A DNA stretch of 64,000 nucleotides, taken from positions 1-64,000 of the forward strand of contig JACNKQ010000043.1 of NCBI GenBank assembly GCA_014381945.1. The letters are read 5' to 3'. This DNA comes from Actinomycetota bacterium. GTDB lineage: Bacteria > Actinomycetota > Acidimicrobiia > Acidimicrobiales > MedAcidi-G1. Positions 16,538-25,300 of this stretch are shown in pieces (position 1 is the first letter of the stretch; every line of letters starts with the position of its first letter). The notes under the pieces were generated by a model. That model was not told the DNA's origin. It saw only the letters and a list, made by a program, of their open reading frames with translations, and ran no database searches. The position numbers and the translations under genes are program-made.

Positions 16538-17749
16538 ATGAAGATCCTCTTTGCCGATTCCCTCCCCGACGAATTCGTCGACAGGTTGCGTGCCCGAGGG
16601 GACCAATGCGAGGTCCGGGACGACCTCACCGCCGACGACCTGCCCGATGCGATCAGCGGTGTCGATGTCCTGGTCGTCCGCAGCACCGGGGTCAATGCCG
16701 ACACCATCGCCAACTCCGACTCCCTCGGCCTGATCCTCAGATCGGGGGCCGGCACCAACACAATCGACTGCGAGGCCGCAGCCAACGCCGGAATCTACGT
16801 CTGCAACGTGCCCGGCACGAACTCATTGGCCGTCGCCGAACTCACGATGGGCCTGCTGCTCGCAATCGACCGGCATATCGCCGACGCCACCGCCGACCTC
16901 CGCCACGGCACCTGGAACAAGAAGGTGTACTGCGAATCCGACGGGATCTTCGGCAGGACCCTCGGCATCATCGGAGTTGGAGCGATCGGGACGGCGGTGG
17001 CCGAACGGGCCCGCGGCTTCGGACTCAACGTCATCGCCGAGCGCAAGCCGGGCCGCTCGCCGGAAACCGAGGCCCGCATCCGGGCATCCGGCGTGAAGCT
17101 CGTCGACGGCCTGGACGAACTGATCGGTGCGTCGGACATCATCTCGATCCATGTACCTGGCGGCGACGCCACGGCCGGTCTGGTCGACGCCGACTTCCTG
17201 GAGCGGATGAAGCCGGGCGCAATCCTGCTCAACACCAGCCGCGGCGAGACGGTCGACGAAGCCGCCCTGATAGCCGCCATGGACGCCAAGGGCATCCGCG
17301 CCGGCCTCGATGTCTTCTGTAACGAGCCCGGTAGCGGCACCGCCGAGTTCACGTCGGCGCTGGCGCAGCACCCCAACGTGGTCGGCACCCACCACATCGG
17401 CGCATCCACGCAACAGGCGCAGGACGCCACAGCCTCGGGCTCGATCGACGTCATCGAGGCCTACCGGGCCGGTGACCTGCTGAACTGCGTCAACGTCTCC
17501 CCCACCCGCATCGGCACCTCGACAATCACCATCCGCCACTTCGACCGGGTCGGCGTCCTGGCCAGCGCCCTCGAGGTGCTCCGCGGTGCCGCCATCAACG
17601 TGCAGACGATGGAGAACCGCGTCTTCCAGGGTTCCAATGCCGCCATCGGCATCATCGACGTCTCGGGCGACATCACCGAGGAACTCGTCCGGGAACTCGC
17701 CGGTCTCGAGAACGTCATCCAGGTACAGGCCTCGGAACGCAAAGCATGA
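16538..17749 (+). CDS. serA: D-3-phosphoglycerate dehydrogenase-like 2-hydroxyacid dehydrogenase with ACT domain
   Basis: NAD-dependent D-2-hydroxyacid dehydrogenase, 403 residues. Substrate-binding part RSGAGTNTIDCEAA, Rossmann motif GIIGVGAIGTAVAERARGFG, catalytic Arg in NTSRGETVDEAAL, Glu in DVFCNEPG and His in GTHHIGAS. The last 80 or so residues form an ACT-like regulatory domain. The first step of serine synthesis is the expected role. ATG 16538 has AAGGAG seven nucleotides upstream. It overlaps the DUF1015 gene (ATGA), a pairing also seen in other phyla. An alternative substrate, such as another 2-hydroxyacid, cannot be excluded; serC and serB are not here. Confidence 0.82.
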   Translation: MKILFADSLPDEFVDRLRARGDQCEVRDDLTADDLPDAISGVDVLVVRSTGVNADTIANSDSLGLILRSGAGTNTIDCEAAANAGIYVCNVPGTNSLAVAELTMGLLLAIDRHIADATADLRHGTWNKKVYCESDGIFGRTLGIIGVGAIGTAVAERARGFGLNVIAERKPGRSPETEARIRASGVKLVDGLDELIGASDIISIHVPGGDATAGLVDADFLERMKPGAILLNTSRGETVDEAALIAAMDAKGIRAGLDVFCNEPGSGTAEFTSALAQHPNVVGTHHIGASTQQAQDATASGSIDVIEAYRAGDLLNCVNVSPTRIGTSTITIRHFDRVGVLASALEVLRGAAINVQTMENRVFQGSNAAIGIIDVSGDITEELVRELAGLENVIQVQASERKA

Positions 17750-19017
17750 GCGACCAGGAGGTTCTCCGGCCCTTTCCCGGGCTGGTTGTACACCCCGACT
17801 GGGCGGACCGCGTCGTCTCCGGCCCGTACGACGCCTACTCACCGGCGCAGCGGGCAGCCATGGCCGCCGAGAACCCGTACAGCTTCCTCCACGTCACCCG
17901 CTCGCAGGAGGACGTACCGCCGGAGGAACGAGACGACATCGACGCCCTGATCGACTACTGCGCCGACTCGATGGACCGGCTCTACGACCTGGGTGCCTAT
18001 CGAAGCCACGACGAGCCCGTGCTGTTCCTGTATCGCATGGGCATCGACACCCCGGAGGGCCGCCACGTCCAGACAGGGATCATGGGCCTCGTCCCGGTGA
18101 CAGATGTCGACGACCCACGCATCCTGCGCCACGAGGCGGTCCGACCCGGTCGGACCGACCTGCTGGCCCGGCACCTGCTCACGGTCGGTTCCTCTTCGAG
18201 CCCCATCTCGCTCACCTACCGCTCCGACGGGGAACTCGAGGCGGCGATCGCCCGCTGCTGCGAGACCCCGCCGGTACTCGACGCACGGCACGAGGGCGTG
18301 GAACAGACAGTCTGGGCAGTCGGCGGCGATGACTCCGCCTCCCTGATCGCGGCCTTCGGAGGACGCTCGCTCTACGTGACCGACGGCCATCATCGCCTGG
18401 CGGCGGCCGTGGACGCCCGTTCCCGGGTTCCCGAACGACCCGACGACGGCCCCCTCGAGTGGATCCAGGCAGTTCTGTTCGCCGATGAGCAGATGCTCGT
18501 CCTTCCGTTCCATCGACGGGTGGGCGATAGCGCCGGACGCAGGGCCGACGAGTTGGCCGAGGCGCTCGGCGCCTGCGGACTCCTGGTCCCGATCGAAGCC
18601 GCCGACGCCGCACGACCGCAGCACCCGGGTTCTGTCGGCGTCTATCTGGGCGGTGGCTGGTACACCCTCGATCTGCCCCTGCCTGCAGGCGATCGTGCCG
18701 TGGACGCCCTCGACGTGTCCAGGCTCCAGGACGGCATCCTTGGGCCGGTCTTCGGAGTCACCGATCCGGGCAGTGATCCGATGATCGACTACGTCCCCGA
18801 CCCCGTCGGCATGTCTGAACTGGTCAACCGCTGCGACGAGGACAACCGTGTCGGCTTCGTGCTGTACCCCACGTCGGTGACCGAACTCATGGACGTTGCC
18901 GACGATGGCGACCTCATGCCGCCCAAGTCCTCGTACTTCGAGCCCAAGCCCCGGTCCGGGGTCTTCATCCGCAGACTCGACCGCGAACTATCCACCCCGG
19001 CAGCACCCGGATCGTGA
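17746..19017 (+). CDS. DUF1015 family protein
   Basis: Uncharacterised conserved protein of 423 residues. The N-terminal opening RPFPGLVVHPDWADRVVSGP is the DUF1015 hallmark (a proline-rich 'PF..L..' start), and YVTDGHHRLAAAV is a ParB/SerK-like DGHHR motif that in related folds binds or hydrolyses nucleotide. The C-terminal MPPKSSYFEPKPRSG stretch is also family-typical. It overlaps serA upstream (ATGA) and pabBC downstream (GTGA), so the three are co-translated. A role in serine or phosphoserine metabolism, for example as a kinase, is suggested by the motif and the recurring serA neighbourhood but is inference. Confidence 0.85.
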   Translation: MSDQEVLRPFPGLVVHPDWADRVVSGPYDAYSPAQRAAMAAENPYSFLHVTRSQEDVPPEERDDIDALIDYCADSMDRLYDLGAYRSHDEPVLFLYRMGIDTPEGRHVQTGIMGLVPVTDVDDPRILRHEAVRPGRTDLLARHLLTVGSSSSPISLTYRSDGELEAAIARCCETPPVLDARHEGVEQTVWAVGGDDSASLIAAFGGRSLYVTDGHHRLAAAVDARSRVPERPDDGPLEWIQAVLFADEQMLVLPFHRRVGDSAGRRADELAEALGACGLLVPIEAADAARPQHPGSVGVYLGGGWYTLDLPLPAGDRAVDALDVSRLQDGILGPVFGVTDPGSDPMIDYVPDPVGMSELVNRCDEDNRVGFVLYPTSVTELMDVADDGDLMPPKSSYFEPKPRSGVFIRRLDRELSTPAAPGS

Positions 19018-20786
19018 ACAGGCCGGGCGTCCGTCGTGCGCTCCTCCAGTACCCACTCGGAGGCGAGCGTCAATGGGTGGCCTTCGATGCTCCCATTGAC
19101 ACGATCATCGCCGAGGAGTTGCGCGACGTTCCCGACGCCATGCTTGCCGCCGAGCAGGCGGCTGCCACGGGACGATGGGTCGTCGGGATGGTCTCGTATG
19201 ACGCCGGCCCTGCCTTCGACGAGGCGGTCCGCTCAGCTCGGGTCCGCCGGGTGCCCCTGGTCTCGTTCGGCGTCTTCGAGGCACCGCTGCCCGCCACCAG
19301 GCCCGACATCAGCGGTGGCTACCACGTCGGCCCGTGGACACCGAATCGCTCGCATCCCGCCTACCTGACCTCGATCCGGACCATCCGGGAATTGATCGCC
19401 GCCGGCGAGACCTATCAGGTGAACTACACCATCCGGTTGCGCTCGCCGTTCAGCGGCGACCCGCTCGGACTGTTCGCCGACCTGGTCCGGGCACAGCGGG
19501 CGGACCACGCCGCCTACCTCGACCTCGGCGACAGGGCCGTGTGCTCCGCTTCACCCGAGTTGTTCGTCCGGCGCAGGGGCCGCCGGTTCGTCTCGAAGCC
19601 GATGAAGGGCACCATCGGGCGCCACCCGGACCCCGAATGGGACGCCCTGGCGGCGCTGCACCTGTCCCGTTCAGAGAAGGACCTGGCCGAGAACACGATG
19701 ATCGTGGACATGGTCCGCAACGACCTGAGCCGCATCGCCGACCCGGGTTCGGTGAAGGTGCCGGCCCTCTACACGGTCGAGACCTATCCGACGGTCCACA
19801 CCATGACCTCCACCGTCGTCGCCGACTCGGATGCCGGCCTCTGCGAGGTCTTCGACGCCCTCTTCCCGGGTGCCTCGATCACGGGTGCGCCCAAGGTCCG
19901 CACGTCCGAGATCATCGAGGCGCTCGAGGGCGACGGTCGTGGCATCTACACCGGGGCAATAGGCGTCGTGGCACCCGACGGCTCCATGGAGTTCAACATC
20001 GCCATACGCACCGTATGGGTGGACCGGGAACGGGGGCAGGCCGAGTACGGGGTCGGCGGTGGCATCGTCTGGGACTCCGACCCGCACGAGGAGTGGCGTG
20101 AGGTCGAGCACAAGTGCCGCGTCCTCGGGCGTGCCAGATCCGACTTCCGCCTACTCGAGACCATGGCCTGGACACCTGATGGTGGCGTCCACCTCCGTGA
20201 GCGGCACCTCGCACGGTTGGGATCGTCGGCCGACCACTTCGACATCGACATCGACATGCCTGCCATCGACACGCTGCTCGACGGCATCGATGCGGACGGG
20301 CCCCGCCGGCTGCGGCTGCTGGTGGCGCCGGATGGCACCGCCGGACTCCAGGTCCTGGATCAGCCTGACAGCGGCGACACGCCATGGTCGGTGCCACTCG
20401 ACATCGAGCCGGTTCCGAGCGAACACGAGTTCCTGTTCCACAAGACGACAGTCCGGGAGGTCTACGACAACGCCCGGCAGCGCTTCCCGAATGCCCCGGA
20501 GGTCCTTCTCTGGAACGAGCGTGGCGAGCTCACCGAGACGACCACCGGCAACCTCGTTGTCGAACTCGACGGTGTGCTGGTGACGCCACCGGTCTCGTGC
20601 GGCCTGCTCCCCGGCACCCAACGGGCGGAGTTGCTCCACTGCGGGACGATCGTTGAACACGTCGTCCGACGCGAGGACCTGCTTCGCTCAACCGCCATCT
20701 GGCAGGTCAACTCGGTGCGTGGATGGGTACCGATCGAGGTGGACCGGGCCACCATGCCTGCCGGGGTCAGCCCCTCCGACGCCTGA
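19014..20786 (+). CDS. pabBC: aminodeoxychorismate synthase component I fused to aminodeoxychorismate lyase
   Basis: Fusion of 590 residues. PabB part (about 1-385): chorismate-binding signatures GETYQVNYTIRLRSPF, KPMKGTIGRHPDPEW, ENTMIVDMVRNDLSRIA, PGASITGAPKVRTSEIIE and GAIGVVAPDG. PabC part (about 390-590): PLP fold-type IV lyase with WNERGELTETTTGNLVVELD and TPPVSCGLLPGTQR. Together they make p-aminobenzoate from chorismate for folate; the glutaminase PabA is not in the window. GTG start overlaps the DUF1015 stop (GTGA). Its 3' end overlaps the convergent etfA gene by 20 bp. Folate supply fits the THF-dependent demethylation genes nearby. Confidence 0.92.
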   Translation: MNRPGVRRALLQYPLGGERQWVAFDAPIDTIIAEELRDVPDAMLAAEQAAATGRWVVGMVSYDAGPAFDEAVRSARVRRVPLVSFGVFEAPLPATRPDISGGYHVGPWTPNRSHPAYLTSIRTIRELIAAGETYQVNYTIRLRSPFSGDPLGLFADLVRAQRADHAAYLDLGDRAVCSASPELFVRRRGRRFVSKPMKGTIGRHPDPEWDALAALHLSRSEKDLAENTMIVDMVRNDLSRIADPGSVKVPALYTVETYPTVHTMTSTVVADSDAGLCEVFDALFPGASITGAPKVRTSEIIEALEGDGRGIYTGAIGVVAPDGSMEFNIAIRTVWVDRERGQAEYGVGGGIVWDSDPHEEWREVEHKCRVLGRARSDFRLLETMAWTPDGGVHLRERHLARLGSSADHFDIDIDMPAIDTLLDGIDADGPRRLRLLVAPDGTAGLQVLDQPDSGDTPWSVPLDIEPVPSEHEFLFHKTTVREVYDNARQRFPNAPEVLLWNERGELTETTTGNLVVELDGVLVTPPVSCGLLPGTQRAELLHCGTIVEHVVRREDLLRSTAIWQVNSVRGWVPIEVDRATMPAGVSPSDA

Positions 20787-21741
20787 TCTCGTCGGTGATC
20801 GCCGGGATCACCTGGTGCAGGTCGCCTATCACCGCCCAGTCGGCCCGGGTGACGATGTTGGCTTCACGGTCGGTGTTGATGGCCAGGATGTGCTTGGAGG
20901 CCATGGCGCCGACCCAGTGCTGGATGGCGCCCGAGATGCCGCTGGCGATGTAGACCTGTGGGGCTATCCGGGTGCCGGTCTGGCCGACCTGGTCGGAGTG
21001 GGGCCGCCAGCCGTTGTTGGTGACTGCACGCGAGCAACCGACGACGCCGCCGAGTTCGCCTGCGAGCTCCTCCAGCGGTGCGAACGCCTCAGCGGATCCC
21101 ACACCTCGGCCGCCGCCCACCACAACCGGTGCGGTCGAGAGCGTGATGCCCCGGGTGAGCACGACCCGGTCGGTCACGACCGTCCGGGCGAGTGCTGAGT
21201 CGAGGTCGGGCGAGAAGGCGACGACGGTCCCTGCGGCAGGTGTCGGCGCCGGGGCCGCCTCGACGGCGTGGTGTGCGAGGGACAGGATCCGGCACCCGGC
21301 GGTGAGGGTGGCGTCTTCCAGCAGGGAACCACCCCACTGGACCCTGGTCACCGGCCAGGCGTCCCCCGAGGGATCGACCTGGCGGCAGTTGGCGACGAAC
21401 GGCTCGTCGAGTCGGGCGGCCACGTGGGCGAGGACCTCGTTGCCGCGGTCGGTGCCACAGGCGGTGACGATCGATGCCCCGGTCGAGGCCACCAGTTGGG
21501 TGAGGGTCTCGCCCCACGCCTCGGGTCCGAAGTCGGTGAGCACGTCGTGGGCAGCGAGGTGGACGACTTCTGCGCCGTAGGCGGCCAGTGGCGCTGCAGC
21601 AGCGTCGGCGCCACTTCCGATCAGCACCGCCTCGCAGGCGACGCCGGAGCGGGCTGCCAGGTCGCGGCCGAACGTGAGCGCCTCGAGCGAGGCGTCGGCG
21701 AGGGCACCGCGGTCGTGGTCGCAGAGGACGAGCATGGTCAT
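20767..21741 (-). CDS. etfA: electron transfer flavoprotein alpha subunit
   Basis: FAD-binding ETF subunit of 324 residues. The C-terminal FAD domain shows the family blocks GGGRGVGSAEAF, CSRAVTNNGWRPHSDQVGQTG, and YIASGISGAIQHWVGAM, then AINTD. It accepts electrons from dehydrogenases and passes them to ETF:quinone oxidoreductase. The ATG overlaps the etfB stop (ATGA). Its position after the dimethylglycine-dehydrogenase-like gene suggests that flavoprotein, and probably the acyl-CoA dehydrogenases in the window, as electron donors. The last 20 bp overlap the end of pabBC on the other strand. Confidence 0.93.
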   Translation of the reverse strand: MTMLVLCDHDRGALADASLEALTFGRDLAARSGVACEAVLIGSGADAAAAPLAAYGAEVVHLAAHDVLTDFGPEAWGETLTQLVASTGASIVTACGTDRGNEVLAHVAARLDEPFVANCRQVDPSGDAWPVTRVQWGGSLLEDATLTAGCRILSLAHHAVEAAPAPTPAAGTVVAFSPDLDSALARTVVTDRVVLTRGITLSTAPVVVGGGRGVGSAEAFAPLEELAGELGGVVGCSRAVTNNGWRPHSDQVGQTGTRIAPQVYIASGISGAIQHWVGAMASKHILAINTDREANIVTRADWAVIGDLHQVIPAITDEIRRRRG

Positions 21742-22505
21742 GCCAGCACCCCCAGTTCCTCGAGCACGTCGACGACGGCGGCGGCGGCATCCGGGCCCTC
21801 GCCGAGGATGACGGTCTCGCTGACCTGTTCGACCGGACGGTGGAGACGAACCCGATCCTGGCCGCCTGCTTCGGCCGACTGCCCGACGACCACGACCTCG
21901 GCCTTTTTCGAGGCCAGCCGCCCCTTCATGGTCGGGTAGCGGGGCAGGTTGATGCCCTCCCTGACCCCCAGCACCGCCGGCGTCGGTACCTCGTAGACCT
22001 CGAAGCCGCCATCGATCTCACGGCGGGCGGAGACCGATCCGGCGCCGACGTCGATGCCCTTGATGCCGTTGACGACCGGTCGGCCGAGTGCATGGGCCAC
22101 GCGGACACCGACCTGGAAGCCACCGGCGTCAGCGGACTCGTTGCCGAAGAGCAGCAGGTCGAAGGCCCCCTCGGCAGCCTCGATCCCGGAGATGGCGGCG
22201 GCGAGGGCGGCCGCTGTCCGTTGCGGGTCCCAGTCGACGTCTTCGATCGGCACCAGGACCAGGTTGTGGGCTCCGACGCTGGCCGCATAGCGAAGCTGCT
22301 CCTCTGCATCGGCGGGGCCGAGGGTCAGCACGGTGACCTCGCCTCCGTGCGCCTCGGCGATCTGGACGGCCTCCTCGACGGCGCACTCCTCGTGGGGACT
22401 GGTGGTGAACCCCAGGTGGGCTGTGTCGATGGCCTGGCCGTCGGCGGTGACGTTGATCCTGGCACCGGGTGCGGGCACGCGCTTGACGCAGACGAGGATT
22501 CTCAT
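21738..22505 (-). CDS. etfB: electron transfer flavoprotein beta subunit
   Basis: AMP-binding ETF subunit, 255 residues, starting MRILVCVKRVPAPG as is typical. Core segments are EECAVEEAVQIAEAHGGEVT and PAVLGVREGINLPRYPTMKG, the latter being the family's recognition-loop signature. It lies 40 nt after the stop of the FAD/GcvT dehydrogenase and overlaps etfA, so the three form one transcription unit. Partner dehydrogenases are inferred from this arrangement. Confidence 0.94.
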   Translation of the reverse strand: MRILVCVKRVPAPGARINVTADGQAIDTAHLGFTTSPHEECAVEEAVQIAEAHGGEVTVLTLGPADAEEQLRYAASVGAHNLVLVPIEDVDWDPQRTAAALAAAISGIEAAEGAFDLLLFGNESADAGGFQVGVRVAHALGRPVVNGIKGIDVGAGSVSARREIDGGFEVYEVPTPAVLGVREGINLPRYPTMKGRLASKKAEVVVVGQSAEAGGQDRVRLHRPVEQVSETVILGEGPDAAAAVVDVLEELGVLA

Positions 22506-22545
22506 GTGGGGATTCCCTGCCGTGGGTTCACGGGGCCGACCGGGG

Positions 22546-25080
22546 TCAGCCCTTCATCCGTGAATCGTCCGGGTCGAACACGGCTCCGGTCGAGGCGACC
22601 TTCACCGGGTAGAGCTCGTTCTGATACATCACCTGAAGGTCGGTGCCGGGGGTGGCCAGCTCGGTGGGCAGGTGTGACATGAGCAGGAACCGGTCGACCG
22701 AGGGTCCGGGCCCGGCCGAGGTGACCCGGCTGACGCGGCCGTGCGAGTCGACGATGCGGTCGCCGTCGGGGGTCAGGATCGGCTCGTTGCCGCCCATCAT
22801 GAACCTCTGGCGACCCTGGCCGTCGGTGTGGTCCTCGACCGTGAGGGTGCAGACGGCGATCTCGGGATCGCCCTTCTCGCGGGCGGCCAGGTAGGCCTCC
22901 CTGCCGATGAAGTCGGCGGCCTTGACCCTCGGTCGGGCGAGGCCGACCTCGAGCGGGTTGTACTCGCTTTCGAGTTCGGCGCCCATGAGCCGGTAGCCCT
23001 TCTCCAGGCGGCCCGATGAGCCGTAGACGCCGCCGCCCGTGGGCCGGATGCCGAGGTCGGCGCCGGCGAGCATGAGGCTGTCCCACAGTGCAGGGCCGTT
23101 GTCCCAGTCCGTGTATACCTCCCAGCCGGTGTCGCCGACATAGGAGATCCGGAACAGCGAGATGGGCACCTTCACGCCACCGCAGTCCAGGTCGATGTCG
23201 ATGATCGAGCCGTAGGGGGAGCCTTCCTGGCCGAGGTCGTGGTCGGTCAACTGCCCCAGCACGGCCGGTGCGTTGGGGCCCCAGAGGCCGAGCGTGGTGA
23301 TGTTCCTCGTGATGTTGCGGAACGAGACCGAGCCGTCGGTGGGCAGGTGCCGCCGGACCCAGAACGAGTCACGACCGCCGTCGAAGACGCCGGTGACGAT
23401 GCGCACCCTGTCCTCGGCCATGCGCATCATCGTCAGGTCCGAGTGGAAGCCCCCGTCCATGGTCAGCCACGGCGTGTAGATGGACCGACCAACGGGTACG
23501 TCGACCCTGTTCACGGCGAGGTAGTCGGCGTATTCGACGGCGCCGGGACCTTCGAGTTCGTAGATCTGGAACGAACTGAGGTCGACGACGCCACAGTTCT
23601 CGCGCAGGTTGAGGTGCTCGCCTGTCGTGACGGGGCTCCACCAGCGGTTGTCCCATTCCACCTCGCGCTCTGCGAGGCCGTAGCGCTCGACCAGGTCGGC
23701 ATTGGATGCGAACCACTGCGGTCGCTCCCACGATCGGGCCTGGAAGAACATGGCGCCCAGGTCCTCGTGGCGGGAGAAGTAGGGGCTCACCTCGAGGTTG
23801 CGCCGTTCCTCCCACTGTTCCTGTGGGTGGACGATGCCGTAGACCTTGTTGAAGCTTTCCTCGGCGCGGGACCAGATGTGCTCGTCGCTGCATTCGGCCT
23901 CGTAGAAGCGCGCTACGTCGGCGCCGTGGACGTCGATGACCCTCGGGTAGCCGTAGGTCATCCACTCGGCGACGACCTGGGCCATGCCCGGTCCCTCCTT
24001 TACCCACACGGCTGCGGCCGACCACAGGTTGCGGACCTCCGGGGTCTCACCGAGGCAGGGCATTCCGTCGGGGGTCAGCGAGAGGAGGCCGTTGATGGCG
24101 TACTTGATCTCGGCGTCTCCGAGCATGTCCATCAACTCGATGGCGGTCTCCATCTGGTCGTCGAAGTCGTCGGGGGTGAACGGCATCTCGGTGGGCGAGA
24201 GTGCCGCCTCTTCGTTCGAGGGGATCTCGTCCGGGTGGTGGAGGATCGGCCGGTGCCCGTAGGAACCGATCTCCATCGAACCGGCCGACTGGCGCTCGTA
24301 GCAGAAGGTGTCCATGTCGCGGACGATCGGGTAGCCGATCTCGTTGTTCGTCTCGGCGAGGATGTCCATCGGACCGACGTCGGCCATCTGGTGGACGGTG
24401 GGTACGAGGGGGATCATGGCACCGGCCATGTTGGCGATGCGGTTCGACCAGACGCCACAGGCGATGACGACGTACCCGGCTTCGATGGTGCCCTTGTCGG
24501 TGACGACACCGGTGACGGTCCTGTCGCCGGGGTTGGGGCCGTCCTCGGTGAGGATGTCGAGCACCTCGGTGTTGGCGAACACCCGGCAGCCGGCGGTTTC
24601 GACGGCCTCCCTGCGCATGGTGGTGCCGGTCTCGAGCGAGTCGACCACCGAGACGGTCGGGCAGTAGAAGCCTCCCAGGATCACGTCCTCGTTTACGAAC
24701 GGGACGAGCTCTTTCACCCCGGCAGGGTCGAGCATGCGGGCTTCGATGCCCCACGCCTTCGCCGATGTCATGCGCCGTGCGAGCTCGTGCATGCGTTCTT
24801 CGGTGCGGGCCACCTCGATGCCGCCGGAGTCGACCGAGAGCTCCATGTCGCGGAACTGGTCGGCGCTCTGCTCGCCGAGCAGGGCCATCTCCTTGTTGTG
24901 GTCGACGGGGAAGATGAAGTTGGACGCATGGCCGGTGGAGCCGCCCGGGTTGGGCAGCGGGCCCTTGTCGATCAGCACCAGGTCGGTCCAACCCAGGCGG
25001 GCGAGGTGTCCGACCAGGCAGTTGCCGACGATGCCGGCACCGATCACTACAACGTTGGCGCGTTCAGGGAAGTCACTCAT
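22546..25080 (-). CDS. dimethylglycine/sarcosine dehydrogenase-like FAD oxidoreductase with GcvT domain
   Basis: 844-residue flavoprotein: N-terminal DAO-type FAD domain (VVVIGAGIVGNCLVGHLARL; the likely covalent flavin ligand is His51 in GSTGHASNF) followed by a GcvT-like folate domain from about residue 430 to the end (VVDLSSFQIYELEGPGAVEY, GGVYGSSGRLEKGYRLMGAE, then EVGLARPR). Family members demethylate dimethylglycine, sarcosine or other N-methyl compounds, passing formaldehyde to THF and electrons to ETF. The adjacent etfB-etfA and the glycine-betaine-type genes make dimethylglycine or sarcosine likely. ATG 25080 has GGAG eight or nine bases upstream; earlier in-frame codons look non-coding. 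Exact substrate is not provable here. Confidence 0.85.
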   Translation of the reverse strand: MSDFPERANVVVIGAGIVGNCLVGHLARLGWTDLVLIDKGPLPNPGGSTGHASNFIFPVDHNKEMALLGEQSADQFRDMELSVDSGGIEVARTEERMHELARRMTSAKAWGIEARMLDPAGVKELVPFVNEDVILGGFYCPTVSVVDSLETGTTMRREAVETAGCRVFANTEVLDILTEDGPNPGDRTVTGVVTDKGTIEAGYVVIACGVWSNRIANMAGAMIPLVPTVHQMADVGPMDILAETNNEIGYPIVRDMDTFCYERQSAGSMEIGSYGHRPILHHPDEIPSNEEAALSPTEMPFTPDDFDDQMETAIELMDMLGDAEIKYAINGLLSLTPDGMPCLGETPEVRNLWSAAAVWVKEGPGMAQVVAEWMTYGYPRVIDVHGADVARFYEAECSDEHIWSRAEESFNKVYGIVHPQEQWEERRNLEVSPYFSRHEDLGAMFFQARSWERPQWFASNADLVERYGLAEREVEWDNRWWSPVTTGEHLNLRENCGVVDLSSFQIYELEGPGAVEYADYLAVNRVDVPVGRSIYTPWLTMDGGFHSDLTMMRMAEDRVRIVTGVFDGGRDSFWVRRHLPTDGSVSFRNITRNITTLGLWGPNAPAVLGQLTDHDLGQEGSPYGSIIDIDLDCGGVKVPISLFRISYVGDTGWEVYTDWDNGPALWDSLMLAGADLGIRPTGGGVYGSSGRLEKGYRLMGAELESEYNPLEVGLARPRVKAADFIGREAYLAAREKGDPEIAVCTLTVEDHTDGQGRQRFMMGGNEPILTPDGDRIVDSHGRVSRVTSAGPGPSVDRFLLMSHLPTELATPGTDLQVMYQNELYPVKVASTGAVFDPDDSRMKG

Positions 25081-25089
25081 CGGGGTGCT

Positions 25090-25103
25090 CCGTTTCACAA
25101 CGG
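25090..25103. promoter_or_regulatory. 14-bp palindrome next to the dehydrogenase start
   Basis: CCGTT-TCAC-AACGG lies 10 bp before the ATG of the FAD/GcvT dehydrogenase and adjoins its ribosome binding site. Its centre TTTCAC also occurs in the palindrome at 27817-27830 between the IclR gene and the corrinoid-protein gene. It may be an IclR operator, or chance. Confidence 0.25.
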
Positions 25104-25257
25104 TGGGCGGCCACATCGGCCGGCCTGGATGGGGGTGGAGGCGACAACTCGACCATCGTCGACGGACGGATGCCCTACGGGCGCGTAGGCTATCCACCAT
25201 TCGGGAACCGCAACCGCATCGCGGGAACTCTTTTGGCCTGCTGCAACCCGCTCGGCA

Positions 25258-25285
25258 TGCCCATAAGACAGGTGTGCCCATAAGA
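25258..25285. promoter_or_regulatory. two direct 11-bp repeats upstream of the dehydrogenase-ETF operon
   Basis: TGCCCATAAGA occurs at 25258-25268 and 25275-25285, a 17-bp period. They lie about 180-205 bp before the start of the dehydrogenase-etfBA operon within a 220-bp gap that holds no gene. Paired short direct repeats in a promoter region are typical of transcription-factor sites; the factor is unknown, with the nearby IclR protein a candidate. Confidence 0.35.
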
Positions 25286-25300
25286 GGCGCATCGGCGTGG

